From Planktomarina sp. (lineage in GTDB: Bacteria; Pseudomonadota; Alphaproteobacteria; Rhodobacterales; Rhodobacteraceae), in the NCBI GenBank assembly GCA_016780825.1, contig JADHLF010000013.1, positions 1 to 55,254 on the forward strand: DNA of 55,254 nt, in the 5' to 3' direction. The first letter of the stretch is position 1. Every line of letters begins with the position of its first letter. Shown here piece by piece: positions 1 through 8,703 of this stretch. The position numbers and the translations under genes are program-made. A model generated the notes under the pieces. The model searched no databases and was not told the DNA's origin. It worked only from the letters and a program-made list of their open reading frames with translations.

Positions 1-868
1 AGATGGTGTCGGCAACAGTGGCTTTGGTCATGCCAGCCAGCGACACGATATCGCCCGCCACAGCCTCATCAATCGCGGTCTGCGATAACCCGCGGAATGC
101 GAGAATTTTTGTGCAGCGGAACTGCTCAATCTTGCTGCCATCCCGCGACAGAGCCTTAACCGAATCCCCAGCTTTGAGGCGCCCGGTTTCCACCCGGCCC
201 GTCAAAATGCGACCAATAAATGGATCGGCTCCCAGCGTCGTCGCCAGCATGGAAAAGGGCTCATGGGCTCTTTCCGCTTGTTTGGGAGATTTCACATGGC
301 GCACGATCAACTCGAATAGGGCGGACAGGTCCTTGCGTGGCCCGTCCAGCTCCACATCTGCCCAGCCGGCTCGACCAGAGGCATAGAGAACCGGGAAGTC
401 CAATTGCTCCTCATTGGCATCCAAAGACGCAAAGAGATCAAAACACTCATCCAAGGCGCGATCAGGTTCACCGTCAGGCTTGTCCACTTTATTGACCACC
501 ACAATCGGGTTCAGGCCAAGCGCCAGCGCTTTGGAGGTGACGAATTTCGTTTGAGGCATTGGGCCCTCTGCCGCGTCCACCAGCAAGACAACGCCGTCGA
601 CCATAGACAGGATGCGTTCCACTTCGCCGCCGAAATCCGCGTGACCAGGCGTGTCAACGATATTGATCCGCGTGCCCTGCCATTCGACCGATGTAGCTTT
701 GGCCAAAATGGTGATGCCCCGCTCGCGTTCCAAGTCATTGCTGTCCATGGCCCGCTCGGTGGTGGCTTGATTTTCCCGGTATGTGCCGGATTGCTTTAGC
801 AGCTCGTCTACCAAAGTGGTTTTGCCGTGGTCGACGTGTGCGATGATCGCGATATTACGAAGGTTCAT
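1..868 (-). CDS. typA: Ribosome-associated GTPase TypA/BipA, N-terminal part (cut by window edge)
   Basis: The first 289 codons are visible; the C-terminal half lies outside the window (family length about 600). The G1 loop AHVDHGKT is at residues 10-17, followed by the switch II motif DTPGHADFGGE near residue 70 and the G4 motif NKVDKPDGE near residue 125. These identify a translational GTPase of the TypA/BipA family rather than EF-G or LepA. The family binds ribosomes and supports ribosome assembly and stress or cold adaptation. The gene has the same direction as the liv operon and starts 59 bases beyond the livM stop, with a GC-rich stem-loop between them. Confidence 0.93.
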   Translation of the reverse strand, partial: MNLRNIAIIAHVDHGKTTLVDELLKQSGTYRENQATTERAMDSNDLERERGITILAKATSVEWQGTRINIVDTPGHADFGGEVERILSMVDGVVLLVDAAEGPMPQTKFVTSKALALGLNPIVVVNKVDKPDGEPDRALDECFDLFASLDANEEQLDFPVLYASGRAGWADVELDGPRKDLSALFELIVRHVKSPKQAERAHEPFSMLATTLGADPFIGRILTGRVETGRLKAGDSVKALSRDGSKIEQFRCTKILAFRGLSQTAIDEAVAGDIVSLAGMTKATVADTI

Positions 869-890
869 TGGGTGCCTCTCCCTTGCTCAC

Positions 891-913
891 CGCGCCGCCT
901 ATACTGCGGCGCG
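891..913 (-). terminator. GC-rich stem-loop between livM and typA
   Basis: A perfect 8-bp inverted repeat (891-898 with 906-913) encloses a 7-base loop, just after the livM stop codon on the minus strand. No U-run follows, so it could be a weak terminator, a 3'-end stabilising hairpin or a Rho-related structure. Confidence 0.45.
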
Positions 914-927
914 GCGAAAGGAAAGAG

Positions 928-2262
928 CTACTTTTCAGGGATCAAACCTTTCGGCGCAAATCTGAGCACCAAGATCAATATCAACCCCATGGTTAAGAGA
1001 CGCATATGAGCGACTGAGTCCAGCAAATGCAGCCGCAAAACATTGTCTTCCGCCATGCCCGAGGTCAGGATCTGCATCAAGATCGCCCCCATGGGTTCGA
1101 CTTGTACCCAGAGGAAAAAGATCAAAAATCCCCCTAAAACAGACCCGAAATTATTGCCCGAGCCCCCGACAATGACCATTACCCATACCAAAAAGGTGAA
1201 GCGAAGTGGCTGGTAGGAGGAGGGGGTCAACTGGCTGTCGAGCGTGGTCATCATGGCGCCGGCTACGCCGCAAATGGCCGAGCCCAGGATGAAAATTTGC
1301 AAATGCCGTGCGGTGACATTTTTTCCCATCGCTTCGGCGGCATCTTCATTGTCTCTAATGGCCCGCATCATCCGGCCCCAGGGGCTGGCAAGGGCAAGCT
1401 GTGCCAGGATGAGAACGATAACCAAAACAATCGAAAATAGCCCGGCGTATCCGAGCTTGACAACAATTGATGAGGAGGTGACCGGATCAAGCCCAAGCGC
1501 GGCGGTGCGTTCAACAAACCCGGCACTTTCTTGGAGATCTATCTCATACGGCACGGGGCGGGGCAGGCCGATCACATTTTTCACGCCGCGCGACAACCAA
1601 TCTTCGTTTTTCATCACAGCAATGATGATTTCTGAAATCCCAAGCGTGGCAATGGCGAGATAATCCGAACGCAGACCCAGCGCGGTTTTGCCAATGAGCC
1701 AGGCCACACCTGCCGCAAGTAACCCGCCCACGGGCCAGGAAATCAACGTCATAAAGCCCCAGTCTTTGTAGTTGGCGCCGCCAAAGTTCAAGCCACCGAG
1801 ATAGCCGGTGCCGGCTGCATCGACCGCTTCCACGGCTGCAACGCCACCGTCAAAGACCGCGCGAAAGATGAAGAAGCCACCGATCAAGATGGCGATGGTG
1901 ATCAGGGTTCTTGCCCGGCCTGCGGCCATGCGCATTTGCGTCAAGATTGCAGCGGTGACCGTGGCGGCGCCCAGGCTCAAGCCGAGAATGACCCGAAGCC
2001 CGCCCGCGGCCCAGGCATCGGTTGTTGGGGGCATCGAGATCAAAACAGCTGCGAGACCGCCAAGCGCAACAAATCCCATGATGCCAACGTTAAACAGTCC
2101 GGCAAACCCCCATTGGAGGTTGACCCCCAGCGCCATGATCGCGGAGACCAATCCCATATTGAGGATGAAAAGCGCGGTGTTCCAGCTTTGCACAAAGCCC
2201 GTGCCCAAAATCAGGCAGGCCACCAGAAAAAACAGACCGATGTTTTTGTAATTTATGGTCAT
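928..2262 (-). CDS. livM: Branched-chain amino acid ABC transporter permease (LivM family)
   Basis: A 444-residue polytopic inner-membrane protein with many hydrophobic segments. Near residues 290-330 it has the LivM-type cytoplasmic loop AIRDNEDAAEAMGKN that contacts the ATPases. It is somewhat longer than typical LivM, with extra hydrophobic segments in the first third. It is the last gene of the transporter operon and its start codon overlaps the livH stop by four bases, implying translational coupling. With LivH it would form the membrane channel. The substrate cannot be fixed from sequence: leucine-type amino acids, amides or short-chain urea derivatives are all possible for this family. 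Confidence 0.9.
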   Translation of the reverse strand: MTINYKNIGLFFLVACLILGTGFVQSWNTALFILNMGLVSAIMALGVNLQWGFAGLFNVGIMGFVALGGLAAVLISMPPTTDAWAAGGLRVILGLSLGAATVTAAILTQMRMAAGRARTLITIAILIGGFFIFRAVFDGGVAAVEAVDAAGTGYLGGLNFGGANYKDWGFMTLISWPVGGLLAAGVAWLIGKTALGLRSDYLAIATLGISEIIIAVMKNEDWLSRGVKNVIGLPRPVPYEIDLQESAGFVERTAALGLDPVTSSSIVVKLGYAGLFSIVLVIVLILAQLALASPWGRMMRAIRDNEDAAEAMGKNVTARHLQIFILGSAICGVAGAMMTTLDSQLTPSSYQPLRFTFLVWVMVIVGGSGNNFGSVLGGFLIFFLWVQVEPMGAILMQILTSGMAEDNVLRLHLLDSVAHMRLLTMGLILILVLRFAPKGLIPEK

Positions 2263-3272
2263 ACGGATTTCCCCTTAAACAATCCGGTCGGGCGGAACAG
2301 CAATACGATGATCAAAATCGTGAAACTCACAGCGAACTTATAATCTGTAGACAGAAGCTGGACCAAAGTATCGGGCGCGAAGCCATCCGGCAGGAGGTAG
2401 CCGAGAACCTTTTTGAGCGGGTAGGTGATCAGAACCTCTGAGAAAGCAATGACAAAGCCCCCGGCAATGGCCCCCACAGGATTTCCCAAGCCACCGACCA
2501 CTGCCGCGGCAAAGATGGGCAAAAGAAGTTGCAGGTAAATGAAGGGCTTGAAGGATTTATCTAATCCGTAGAGCGCCCCTGCGGTTGCCGCCAGACCCGC
2601 AACGATGAGCCATGTCACCATGACCACCCGGTCGGGGTTGATCCCCGAGAGCAGCGCCAGATCCTCATTGTCCGAAAAGGCACGCATAGATTTGCCCGTG
2701 CGGGTCCGGTTGAGAAACCAAAATAAGATCATAACCACAATGACGGCTGTGACAATTGTGATGCCCTGGGTGGTTTTAAAGGCCAAGCCCTCTGACAGCC
2801 CTGTGAGTTTTTTGAACGTGCGCGCCGATATGATGAATCGCTCGCCATCAGAGAACCTTTGATCATTTGGCCCAATGATAAAGCGCACCAAGCCGTTCAT
2901 CACGAACATCACCCCCATGGAGACAATGACCAAGATCACAGGTGCTGCTTTTTGTTGTCTGTAAAACCGATAGACCAGCCGGTCCGTGGTCAGCAAGAGT
3001 GCAGCTGTGGCGGCGATCCCAAACGGAATGGCCAAAAGCGCCGTCGGCAGCGGCCCAAGAGAGATGCCCCAGCCTTGAAACAGCCAAGTCACCAGAATGG
3101 TCACCATGGCGCCGAAAGCCATCGTGTCCCCATGGGCAAAGTTGGAAAACCGCAGGATGCCATAGATCAAAGTCACGCCAAGCGCGCCGAGGGCCAATTG
3201 GCTCCCATAGGCGAGGGCAGGGATCAGGACGTAATTGGACAGCACGACCAGTGCATTTAAAAGATCCATCAT
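2259..3272 (-). CDS. livH: Branched-chain amino acid ABC transporter permease (LivH family)
   Basis: A 337-residue integral membrane permease. The N-terminal segment contains GALGVTLIYGILRFSNFAHG, typical of LivH, and the coupling loop MRAFSDNEDLALLSGIN lies near residue 195. It sits between livF (3-base gap upstream) and livM (4-base overlap downstream), so it is cotranscribed. It forms the heterodimeric pore with LivM. Confidence 0.91.
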   Translation of the reverse strand: MMDLLNALVVLSNYVLIPALAYGSQLALGALGVTLIYGILRFSNFAHGDTMAFGAMVTILVTWLFQGWGISLGPLPTALLAIPFGIAATAALLLTTDRLVYRFYRQQKAAPVILVIVSMGVMFVMNGLVRFIIGPNDQRFSDGERFIISARTFKKLTGLSEGLAFKTTQGITIVTAVIVVMILFWFLNRTRTGKSMRAFSDNEDLALLSGINPDRVVMVTWLIVAGLAATAGALYGLDKSFKPFIYLQLLLPIFAAAVVGGLGNPVGAIAGGFVIAFSEVLITYPLKKVLGYLLPDGFAPDTLVQLLSTDYKFAVSFTILIIVLLFRPTGLFKGKSV

Positions 3273-3275
3273 CGA

Positions 3276-3989
3276 CTAGCCCCCCAAGAATGATTTGCGC
3301 ACATCTGGATTGGCCAAAAGCGCCGCGCCTGTGTCGGTAAAACGATTTGCGCCCTGCACCAGCACATAGCCGCGATCAGCAATCTCCAGCGCTTGCCGGG
3401 CGTTTTGCTCGACCATTAAGATCGAGATGCCCGTGCGGGCAACCTCGATGATCCGGTCAAAGAGCTCATCCATAACGATGGGGGAAACGCCCGCCGTGGG
3501 CTCATCGAGCATCAATACCTTGGGCTGCGTCATCAATGCCCGGCCCACGGCCACCTGCTGGCGCTGCCCCCCTGACAGCTCGCCCGCCGCCTGCTTGCGT
3601 TTGTCGCGCAGAATGGGAAAGAGATCAAAAATTTGCTCCATGGTCACGCGGATGTCATCGCGGCGCAGGAAGGCGCCCATCTCGAGGTTCTCCTCAACGG
3701 TCAGGGAGGTGAAAATATTAGAGGTTTGCGGCACAAAAGCCATGCCTTTGGCCACACGGTCTTGAGGAGACAGATGGGTGATGTCCTCACCATCCAAGCG
3801 CACTGAGCCCTTGTGAATGTTGAGCATGCCAAAAACGGCCTTCATTGCCGTTGATTTTCCCGCGCCATTGGGGCCAACGATCACGGCAATCTCTCCGGGG
3901 TTCACCGCAATGGTGCACTCATGCAAAATATCAGCGCCCCGGCCATAGCCGCCGGTCATCGACTCGCCGATCAAGAAAGGTTCGGTCAT
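3276..3989 (-). CDS. livF: Branched-chain amino acid ABC transporter ATP-binding protein (LivF)
   Basis: A 237-residue ABC ATPase. Walker A GPNGAGKST is at residues 39-47, the signature LSGGQRQQVA near 139-148, Walker B plus glutamate LMLDEPTAG near 160, and a switch histidine region follows ILMVEQNA. The short form without extra C-terminal sequence is LivF-like. Its start overlaps the livG stop by four bases. A second in-frame ATG at residue 11 is possible, but the longer form keeps the usual spacing to the YGRGADIL segment. Confidence 0.92.
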   Translation of the reverse strand: MTEPFLIGESMTGGYGRGADILHECTIAVNPGEIAVIVGPNGAGKSTAMKAVFGMLNIHKGSVRLDGEDITHLSPQDRVAKGMAFVPQTSNIFTSLTVEENLEMGAFLRRDDIRVTMEQIFDLFPILRDKRKQAAGELSGGQRQQVAVGRALMTQPKVLMLDEPTAGVSPIVMDELFDRIIEVARTGISILMVEQNARQALEIADRGYVLVQGANRFTDTGAALLANPDVRKSFLGG

Positions 3990-4765
3990 TCTGCTGCGCC
4001 TTTATTCTTTAGTCCTGTGCCAAGATAGGCTTCAATCACCTGCTCATTGGCCTTAATTTCGTCAATTGTGCCCTCCGCCAGCACCTTGCCCTCAGCCATG
4101 ACGATTACCGGATCGCAGAGGCGGCCGATGAATTCCATGTCATGCTCAATCATGCAAAACGTATAGCCCCGCTCTTTGTTGAGCCGAACGATCGCATCGC
4201 CGATGGTGTTGAGGAGCGTGCGGTTGACCCCCGCGCCGACTTCATCAAGAAACACAATCCGCGCATCCACCATCATCGTGCGGCCGAGCTCAAGCAATTT
4301 TTTCTGCCCCCCGGAAAGGTTGCCCGCCTTCTCATCGCGCAGATGATCCACGGTCAAAAATTCCAAAACCTCATCGGCCTTCGCTTGCAGCGCGCGCTCT
4401 TCCTCTGCGATGCGTTTGCGTCCAAACCAAGTGTTCCAGAGGGTTTCCCCGGATTGGCCACCGGGCACCATCATCAGGTTTTCGCGGACGGTCATGGAGC
4501 TGAATTCATGGGCGATTTGGAAGGTGCGCAGCAGCCCTTTGTGAAACAATTCATGTGGAGACATGCCGGTGATATCTTCACCTGCCATGGTCACCCGGCC
4601 AGAGGTGGGCGGCAAAACGCCCGCGATCACATTAAACAGGGTGGTTTTGCCAGCGCCATTCGGGCCGACCAAACCGGTGATAGAGCCCTCACCTATGTCC
4701 AACGATGCTCCATCTACGGCGCGAAACCCGCCAAAATGGCGATGCAAGTTTTCCACCTTGATCAT
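3986..4765 (-). CDS. livG: Branched-chain amino acid ABC transporter ATP-binding protein (LivG)
   Basis: A 259-residue ABC ATPase with Walker A GPNGAGKTT at residues 34-42, the signature LSGGQKKLLELGR near residue 151 and Walker B IVFLDEVGAGVN. LDEVGAGVN followed by CMIEHDMEF is the LivG pattern. It pairs with LivF to energise LivHM. It is the first gene after the binding protein, separated from it by 75 bases holding a stem-loop that could reduce downstream transcription. Confidence 0.92.
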   Translation of the reverse strand: MIKVENLHRHFGGFRAVDGASLDIGEGSITGLVGPNGAGKTTLFNVIAGVLPPTSGRVTMAGEDITGMSPHELFHKGLLRTFQIAHEFSSMTVRENLMMVPGGQSGETLWNTWFGRKRIAEEERALQAKADEVLEFLTVDHLRDEKAGNLSGGQKKLLELGRTMMVDARIVFLDEVGAGVNRTLLNTIGDAIVRLNKERGYTFCMIEHDMEFIGRLCDPVIVMAEGKVLAEGTIDEIKANEQVIEAYLGTGLKNKGAAE

Positions 4766-4795
4766 GCCAAGTCTCCAATAGTCATTTCATGCAAA

Positions 4796-4819
4796 CAGCC
4801 CCGCTGTAAAACGGGGCTG
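4796..4819 (-). terminator. Intercistronic stem-loop between binding-protein gene and livG
   Basis: CAGCCCCG (4796-4803) pairs with CGGGGCTG (4812-4819) around an 8-base loop in the 75-base gap between the binding-protein stop and the livG start. On the transcribed strand it is followed by a short mixed sequence, not a strong U-run. Such structures commonly make partial terminators or RNase barriers that leave more mRNA for the abundant periplasmic protein. Confidence 0.5.
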
Positions 4820-4840
4820 CTGTTACTCTTAGGGCTGTGT

Positions 4841-6022
4841 TTAGCGGTATTTAACAGTGATTTCCGCACCGCCCTCATAGCCCACCTGGCGATAGTTGCC
4901 AGCCGACTCGCCGCCGCCGATCAGCTCAACGGCTGTTGCGCCTTCGTAGTCGATGTCGATGCCTGCCGCAACGGCCTGTAGGGCCAAGCCAAGCTGACCA
5001 GGTTCGATTTTCAAGCCGGGCGCATTGGCCACTTCCATGACTTTTTCTTTATAGGCCGCTGGATCTGAGGAGCCGGCCGCCTGCATGGCCAGAACCATCA
5101 AAGCGGTTGCATCATAGGATTCCGCGGCAAATGGGGAAGTGCCATCAAAGGCATCGCCGGCCATGGCTGCAAAGATTCCAGCGCCTGCACTGTCTGTGCC
5201 AGGCACCTGACCGCTGGAGCCATCGAGGTCGGAGCCAAAGTTCTCAACCAGTTTCGCCGAAATCATACCATCTGGAAAATGGAACGTGTCAAAGGCACCC
5301 GAATCCAAAGCGGCGCGAACAATGCCCGACCCCCCTTGATCGACGTAACCTGCCACGACCAAACGGTCACCGCCCGCCGCTGCCAGAGCGCCGATCTCAG
5401 CAGAATAATCTGCCTTTCCGTCCTCATGGGCGGCATTAATGGTGACTGTCCCGCCAGCGGCTTCGAAGGCCGCTTGGAAACTATCGGCCAAACCTTTGCC
5501 ATAGTCATTGTTGGTATAGGTGACGGCGACGGTGTTGATGCCTTCTTCCAATAAGACTTCTGTCATCACCACACCTTGACGCGCATCAGAGGGCGCGGTG
5601 CGGAAAAACAGACCGTTGTCTTCTGCGGTGGACAGGGCAGGGGATGTGGCGGAGGGTGAAATCATCACAATGCCATTGGCCAATGCCACGTTGGACAAGA
5701 TCGCACCGGTCACGCCAGAACAATCGGCGCCCATGATGCCTTTGACACCATCAGAGGTGATCAAACGCTCGGCAACAGCGGTCGCCGCGCCCGCATCAAT
5801 ACAGGTGGAGTCGCCGCGCACAGAGGTCACGGTCGAGCCGCCAAGAAGTGCGCCGCTGGCATTCACTTCCGCCATGGCCATCTCCGCCGCCGCGCCCATC
5901 TGCGGGGTCAGCGACTCAATAGGGCCGGTGAACCCCAAAATAACACCAATTTTAATGTCTTCCGCAGACACAGCGCCCGCGGACAGTGCAACAGCCGTAG
6001 TGGCCAGCAGCAGTTTTCTCAT
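4841..6022 (-). CDS. Periplasmic substrate-binding protein of the branched-chain amino acid ABC transporter
   Basis: A 393-residue protein. It has a clear signal peptide (MRKLL start, hydrophobic core, AVSA cleavage near residue 20) and then EDIKIGVILGFTGP, the first strand of a type I periplasmic-binding fold (Peripla_BP_6, LivJ/LivK family). Motifs such as GVTGAILSNVALANGIVMISPSA and YTNNDYGKG are typical of the family. It is first in the operon binding protein-livG-livF-livH-livM and would deliver substrate to LivHM. Ligand specificity is not deducible. Confidence 0.9.
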   Translation of the reverse strand: MRKLLLATTAVALSAGAVSAEDIKIGVILGFTGPIESLTPQMGAAAEMAMAEVNASGALLGGSTVTSVRGDSTCIDAGAATAVAERLITSDGVKGIMGADCSGVTGAILSNVALANGIVMISPSATSPALSTAEDNGLFFRTAPSDARQGVVMTEVLLEEGINTVAVTYTNNDYGKGLADSFQAAFEAAGGTVTINAAHEDGKADYSAEIGALAAAGGDRLVVAGYVDQGGSGIVRAALDSGAFDTFHFPDGMISAKLVENFGSDLDGSSGQVPGTDSAGAGIFAAMAGDAFDGTSPFAAESYDATALMVLAMQAAGSSDPAAYKEKVMEVANAPGLKIEPGQLGLALQAVAAGIDIDYEGATAVELIGGGESAGNYRQVGYEGGAEITVKYR

Positions 6023-6154
6023 AACATTCTCCCGTTTTGTTATTTTTCACTCTAACCTAGAATAGAAGGGCCGGTGCCAAAAAGGAAGCGATTCTTGCTA
6101 TATTTCATGCAATCTGCGGAGGAGATCACCCAAGACTTGGTTAGGGCGGGCGCC

Positions 6155-7159
6155 TCAATAGGTCAGACGCGACGATTGCGCACCGCGCTCTCGGTAAGGG
6201 GTGGTATCATAATGAGCCCGGTAGCATTTCGAAAAATGCGAGGGCGAGGCAAAGCCGCAGGCCAAAGCCACATTGATCACGGACATATCTGTTTGCATCA
6301 ATAAATTGCGCGCTTTTTGCAAACGCAACTCCATATAATAGCGTTTGGGTGAGCGGTTGAGGTAGCGGCGAAACAGGCGCTCCAGCTGCCGGGTCGACAT
6401 ATTAACGTCGCGGGCCAAAATCGAAGGGCTGATCGGCTCTTCAATATTTTGTTCCATTCTTTGAATAACTTGGCTCAATTTCGGGTGGCGTACCCCGATG
6501 CGCGTCGGGATCGACAGGCGCTGGGTATCTTGATCGGTGCGAATGGAGGAATAGATCAGCTGATCGGCCACCGCATTGGCTAAGTCTTCACCATGATCCT
6601 GTGCAATCAGTTTCAGCATGAGATCAATCGAAGAGGTGCCTCCAGCGGTGGTGATACGGCTGCCATCAACGACAAAGACGGATTTCGTCAACTCGACTTC
6701 CTCAAACTCCTCAATGAAACTGTCTTGATTTTCCCAATGGATTGTCGCGCGCTTGCCATCGAGCAGCCCGGCTTTCGCCAATGTGTACCCTGCCGTGCAG
6801 AGGCCCGCCATCAAAGGCCCGCGGCGCGACTCGCGGCGCAGCCAGTTGACAATTTTTTTGGTTGAGGAATTTTTGATATTTACGCCGCCGCAAATCATAA
6901 CTGTGTCATCGCGCAACACTTCAAGCAACTCATGCTGGACGACAAACTCAATCCCAGCCGAGCAACGTACAGGCGCGCCGTCTTCGGAAATCAAAGTCCA
7001 TGTATAGAGCTCACGCCCCGACATGCGGTTCGCGATCCTCAAAGATTCGACTGCTGCAGAAAAGCACAGCATGGTAAACTCTTCCAGAAGGACAAACACA
7101 AAACGCCGCGGCTTGGCAGGCGCTTCAATCGTTCCGACGAGTTGATCAAATATATCCAT
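6155..7159 (-). CDS. GlxA-family transcriptional regulator (DJ-1/PfpI domain plus AraC helix-turn-helix)
   Basis: About 334 residues. The N-terminal DJ-1/PfpI-like domain (about 15-185) includes a cysteine elbow in AGLCTAGY. The C-terminal AraC-type DNA-binding domain (about 220-325) has SPSILARDVNMSTRQLERLFRRY and the second helix-turn-helix GFASPSHFSKCYRAHY. I chose the ATG at 7159 rather than 7168 because GAAGG lies 9 bases before it, while it abuts the upstream ATG. Relatives such as GbdR and ArgR-type activators control catabolism of betaine, carnitine or arginine; the target here is unknown. It is divergent from the DAHP synthase gene. Confidence 0.88.
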   Translation of the reverse strand: MDIFDQLVGTIEAPAKPRRFVFVLLEEFTMLCFSAAVESLRIANRMSGRELYTWTLISEDGAPVRCSAGIEFVVQHELLEVLRDDTVMICGGVNIKNSSTKKIVNWLRRESRRGPLMAGLCTAGYTLAKAGLLDGKRATIHWENQDSFIEEFEEVELTKSVFVVDGSRITTAGGTSSIDLMLKLIAQDHGEDLANAVADQLIYSSIRTDQDTQRLSIPTRIGVRHPKLSQVIQRMEQNIEEPISPSILARDVNMSTRQLERLFRRYLNRSPKRYYMELRLQKARNLLMQTDMSVINVALACGFASPSHFSKCYRAHYDTTPYRERGAQSSRLTY

Positions 7160-7172
7160 AAGGATCATCCTT
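7160..7172. promoter_or_regulatory. 13-base palindrome over the GlxA-family regulator start region
   Basis: AAGGAT-C-ATCCTT is a perfect dyad around a central base, ending immediately before the preferred ATG (7159) and containing its ribosome binding site. It could be an autoregulatory operator or an RNA hairpin hiding the binding site. It is short, so chance is possible. Confidence 0.3.
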
Positions 7173-7291
7173 CACCGTGCCCCAGTTTGGGCAACACGGC
7201 CCCCTTTGGCCCTGATGAGAAACCAGGTCAAGGCTCTATTGCAATGAGGCACATTTTCGGGTGGTTTATCAACGAAAATCACGATAAACTC

Positions 7292-7309
7292 GTTAGCGAT
7301 AACGCTAAC
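7292..7309. promoter_or_regulatory. Inverted repeat, candidate LacI-type operator before the DAHP synthase gene
   Basis: GTTAGCG (7292-7298) and CGCTAAC (7303-7309) form a perfect 7-bp dyad around ATAA, ending 21 bases before the chosen start codon. The arms resemble operators of LacI-family repressors. It lies in the divergent region shared with the GlxA-type regulator gene. Which protein binds it is unknown. Confidence 0.4.
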
Positions 7310-7330
7310 ATAATACCGGAGCACATACTT

Positions 7331-8701
7331 ATGACCAGCTGGCAAAAATCTGATTGGCGCAAAAAGCCAAGAGTTCAGATGCCCGATTATACGGACCAAG
7401 CAGCCTTGGCTGCGGCTGAACAGCAGTTGCGGCAATATCCTCCGCTGGTCTTCGCGGGCGAAGCGCGGGCCTTGCGCAAGCAATTGGCCGCCGTCAGCCG
7501 TGGTGAGGCATTTTTATTGCAAGGCGGCGATTGTGCTGAAAGCTTTAAAGAGTTTTCCGCTGACAACATCCGCGACACGTTCAAAGTGCTGCTGCAAATG
7601 GCCATGGTTTTGACTTATGGCGCAAAAGTGCCTGTGGTCAAAGTCGGCCGGATGGCCGGACAATTTGCCAAACCGCGCTCTGCGCCGACGGAAACGCAAA
7701 ATGGTGTCGAACTGCCGAGCTATCGCGGTGATATTATCAATGACCTGGATTTCACCCCCGAAGCACGCAGTCCAAACCCGCAGAAAATGTTGCAAGCCTA
7801 TACGCAGGCGGCTGCAACTCTGAACCTCTTGCGCGCGTTTTCCAAGGGGGGGTTTGCAGATATTCACCAGGTGCATTCTTGGACTCTTGGATTCACCGAA
7901 TCGCAAAAGGCGTCGGCCTATCGTGAAATGGCCAATCGTATTTCGGACGCTTTGGACTTTATGGAGGCAGCCGGTCTGACCTCGGAGAAAAATGCCGAGC
8001 TAAGTTCCGTTGATTTTTATACGTCCCATGAGGCCTTGTTGCTGGAATATGAAGAGGCTCTGTGCCGTTTGGACAGCACAAGCGGAACTTATGTGGCGGG
8101 ATCGGGACATATGGTCTGGATTGGCGATAGAACGCGTCAACCCGATGGTGCCCATGTGGAATTCTGCCGCGGTGTGCAAAACCCAATTGGCCTGAAATGT
8201 GGCCCAACAACGACAGCGGACGACCTCAAAGTTTTGATGGAAAAACTAAACCCTGAAAATGAAGCGGGGCGGTTGACCCTCATCGCACGTTTCGGCGCCG
8301 GCGCTGTGGGCGATCACTTGCCGCGGCTGATCAAAACGGTCAAGCAAGAGGGCGCAAATGTGGTTTGGACCTGTGATGCGATGCATGGCAATACCATCAA
8401 GGCCTCCTCCGGTTATAAAACCCGGCCGTTTGAAAGCGTCTTGCGTGAGGTGCAAGAATTCTTCGCCATCCATAGGGCGGAGGATACCGTGCCGGGCGGC
8501 GTGCATTTTGAGATGACCGGACAAGATGTGACCGAATGCACCGGCGGCGTGCGGGCTGTGACCGATGAGAATTTGTCAGATCGCTATCACACTGCCTGTG
8601 ATCCGCGTTTGAACGCATCACAATCTTTGGAACTGGCCTTTTTGGTCGCCGAAGAGTTGAGTCAAACCAACAAAACCCGCGCAGCGCGCCTGGCGGTTTA
8701 A
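7331..8701 (+). CDS. 3-deoxy-7-phosphoheptulonate (DAHP) synthase, class II
   Basis: A 456-residue protein starting MTSWQKSDWR, the usual start of the alphaproteobacterial class II (plant/AroA-II type) enzyme. It condenses phosphoenolpyruvate with erythrose 4-phosphate, the first step of the shikimate pathway. Supporting motifs are LLQGGDCAESF near residue 60, VGRMAGQFAKPRS near 98, the metal and substrate segment VWTCDAMHGNT near 343 and HFEMTGQDVTEC near 390. The frame remains open upstream, but no better start was evident. It is convergent with the PAS_5-like gene with only a 2-base gap. Confidence 0.93.
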   Translation: MTSWQKSDWRKKPRVQMPDYTDQAALAAAEQQLRQYPPLVFAGEARALRKQLAAVSRGEAFLLQGGDCAESFKEFSADNIRDTFKVLLQMAMVLTYGAKVPVVKVGRMAGQFAKPRSAPTETQNGVELPSYRGDIINDLDFTPEARSPNPQKMLQAYTQAAATLNLLRAFSKGGFADIHQVHSWTLGFTESQKASAYREMANRISDALDFMEAAGLTSEKNAELSSVDFYTSHEALLLEYEEALCRLDSTSGTYVAGSGHMVWIGDRTRQPDGAHVEFCRGVQNPIGLKCGPTTTADDLKVLMEKLNPENEAGRLTLIARFGAGAVGDHLPRLIKTVKQEGANVVWTCDAMHGNTIKASSGYKTRPFESVLREVQEFFAIHRAEDTVPGGVHFEMTGQDVTECTGGVRAVTDENLSDRYHTACDPRLNASQSLELAFLVAEELSQTNKTRAARLAV

Positions 8702-8703
8702 AA

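Noticed and set aside
4142..4981. Long plus-strand frame (279 codons) across livG
   Set aside because: It is antisense to livG, which carries all ABC ATPase motifs. Its translation has no recognisable domain.
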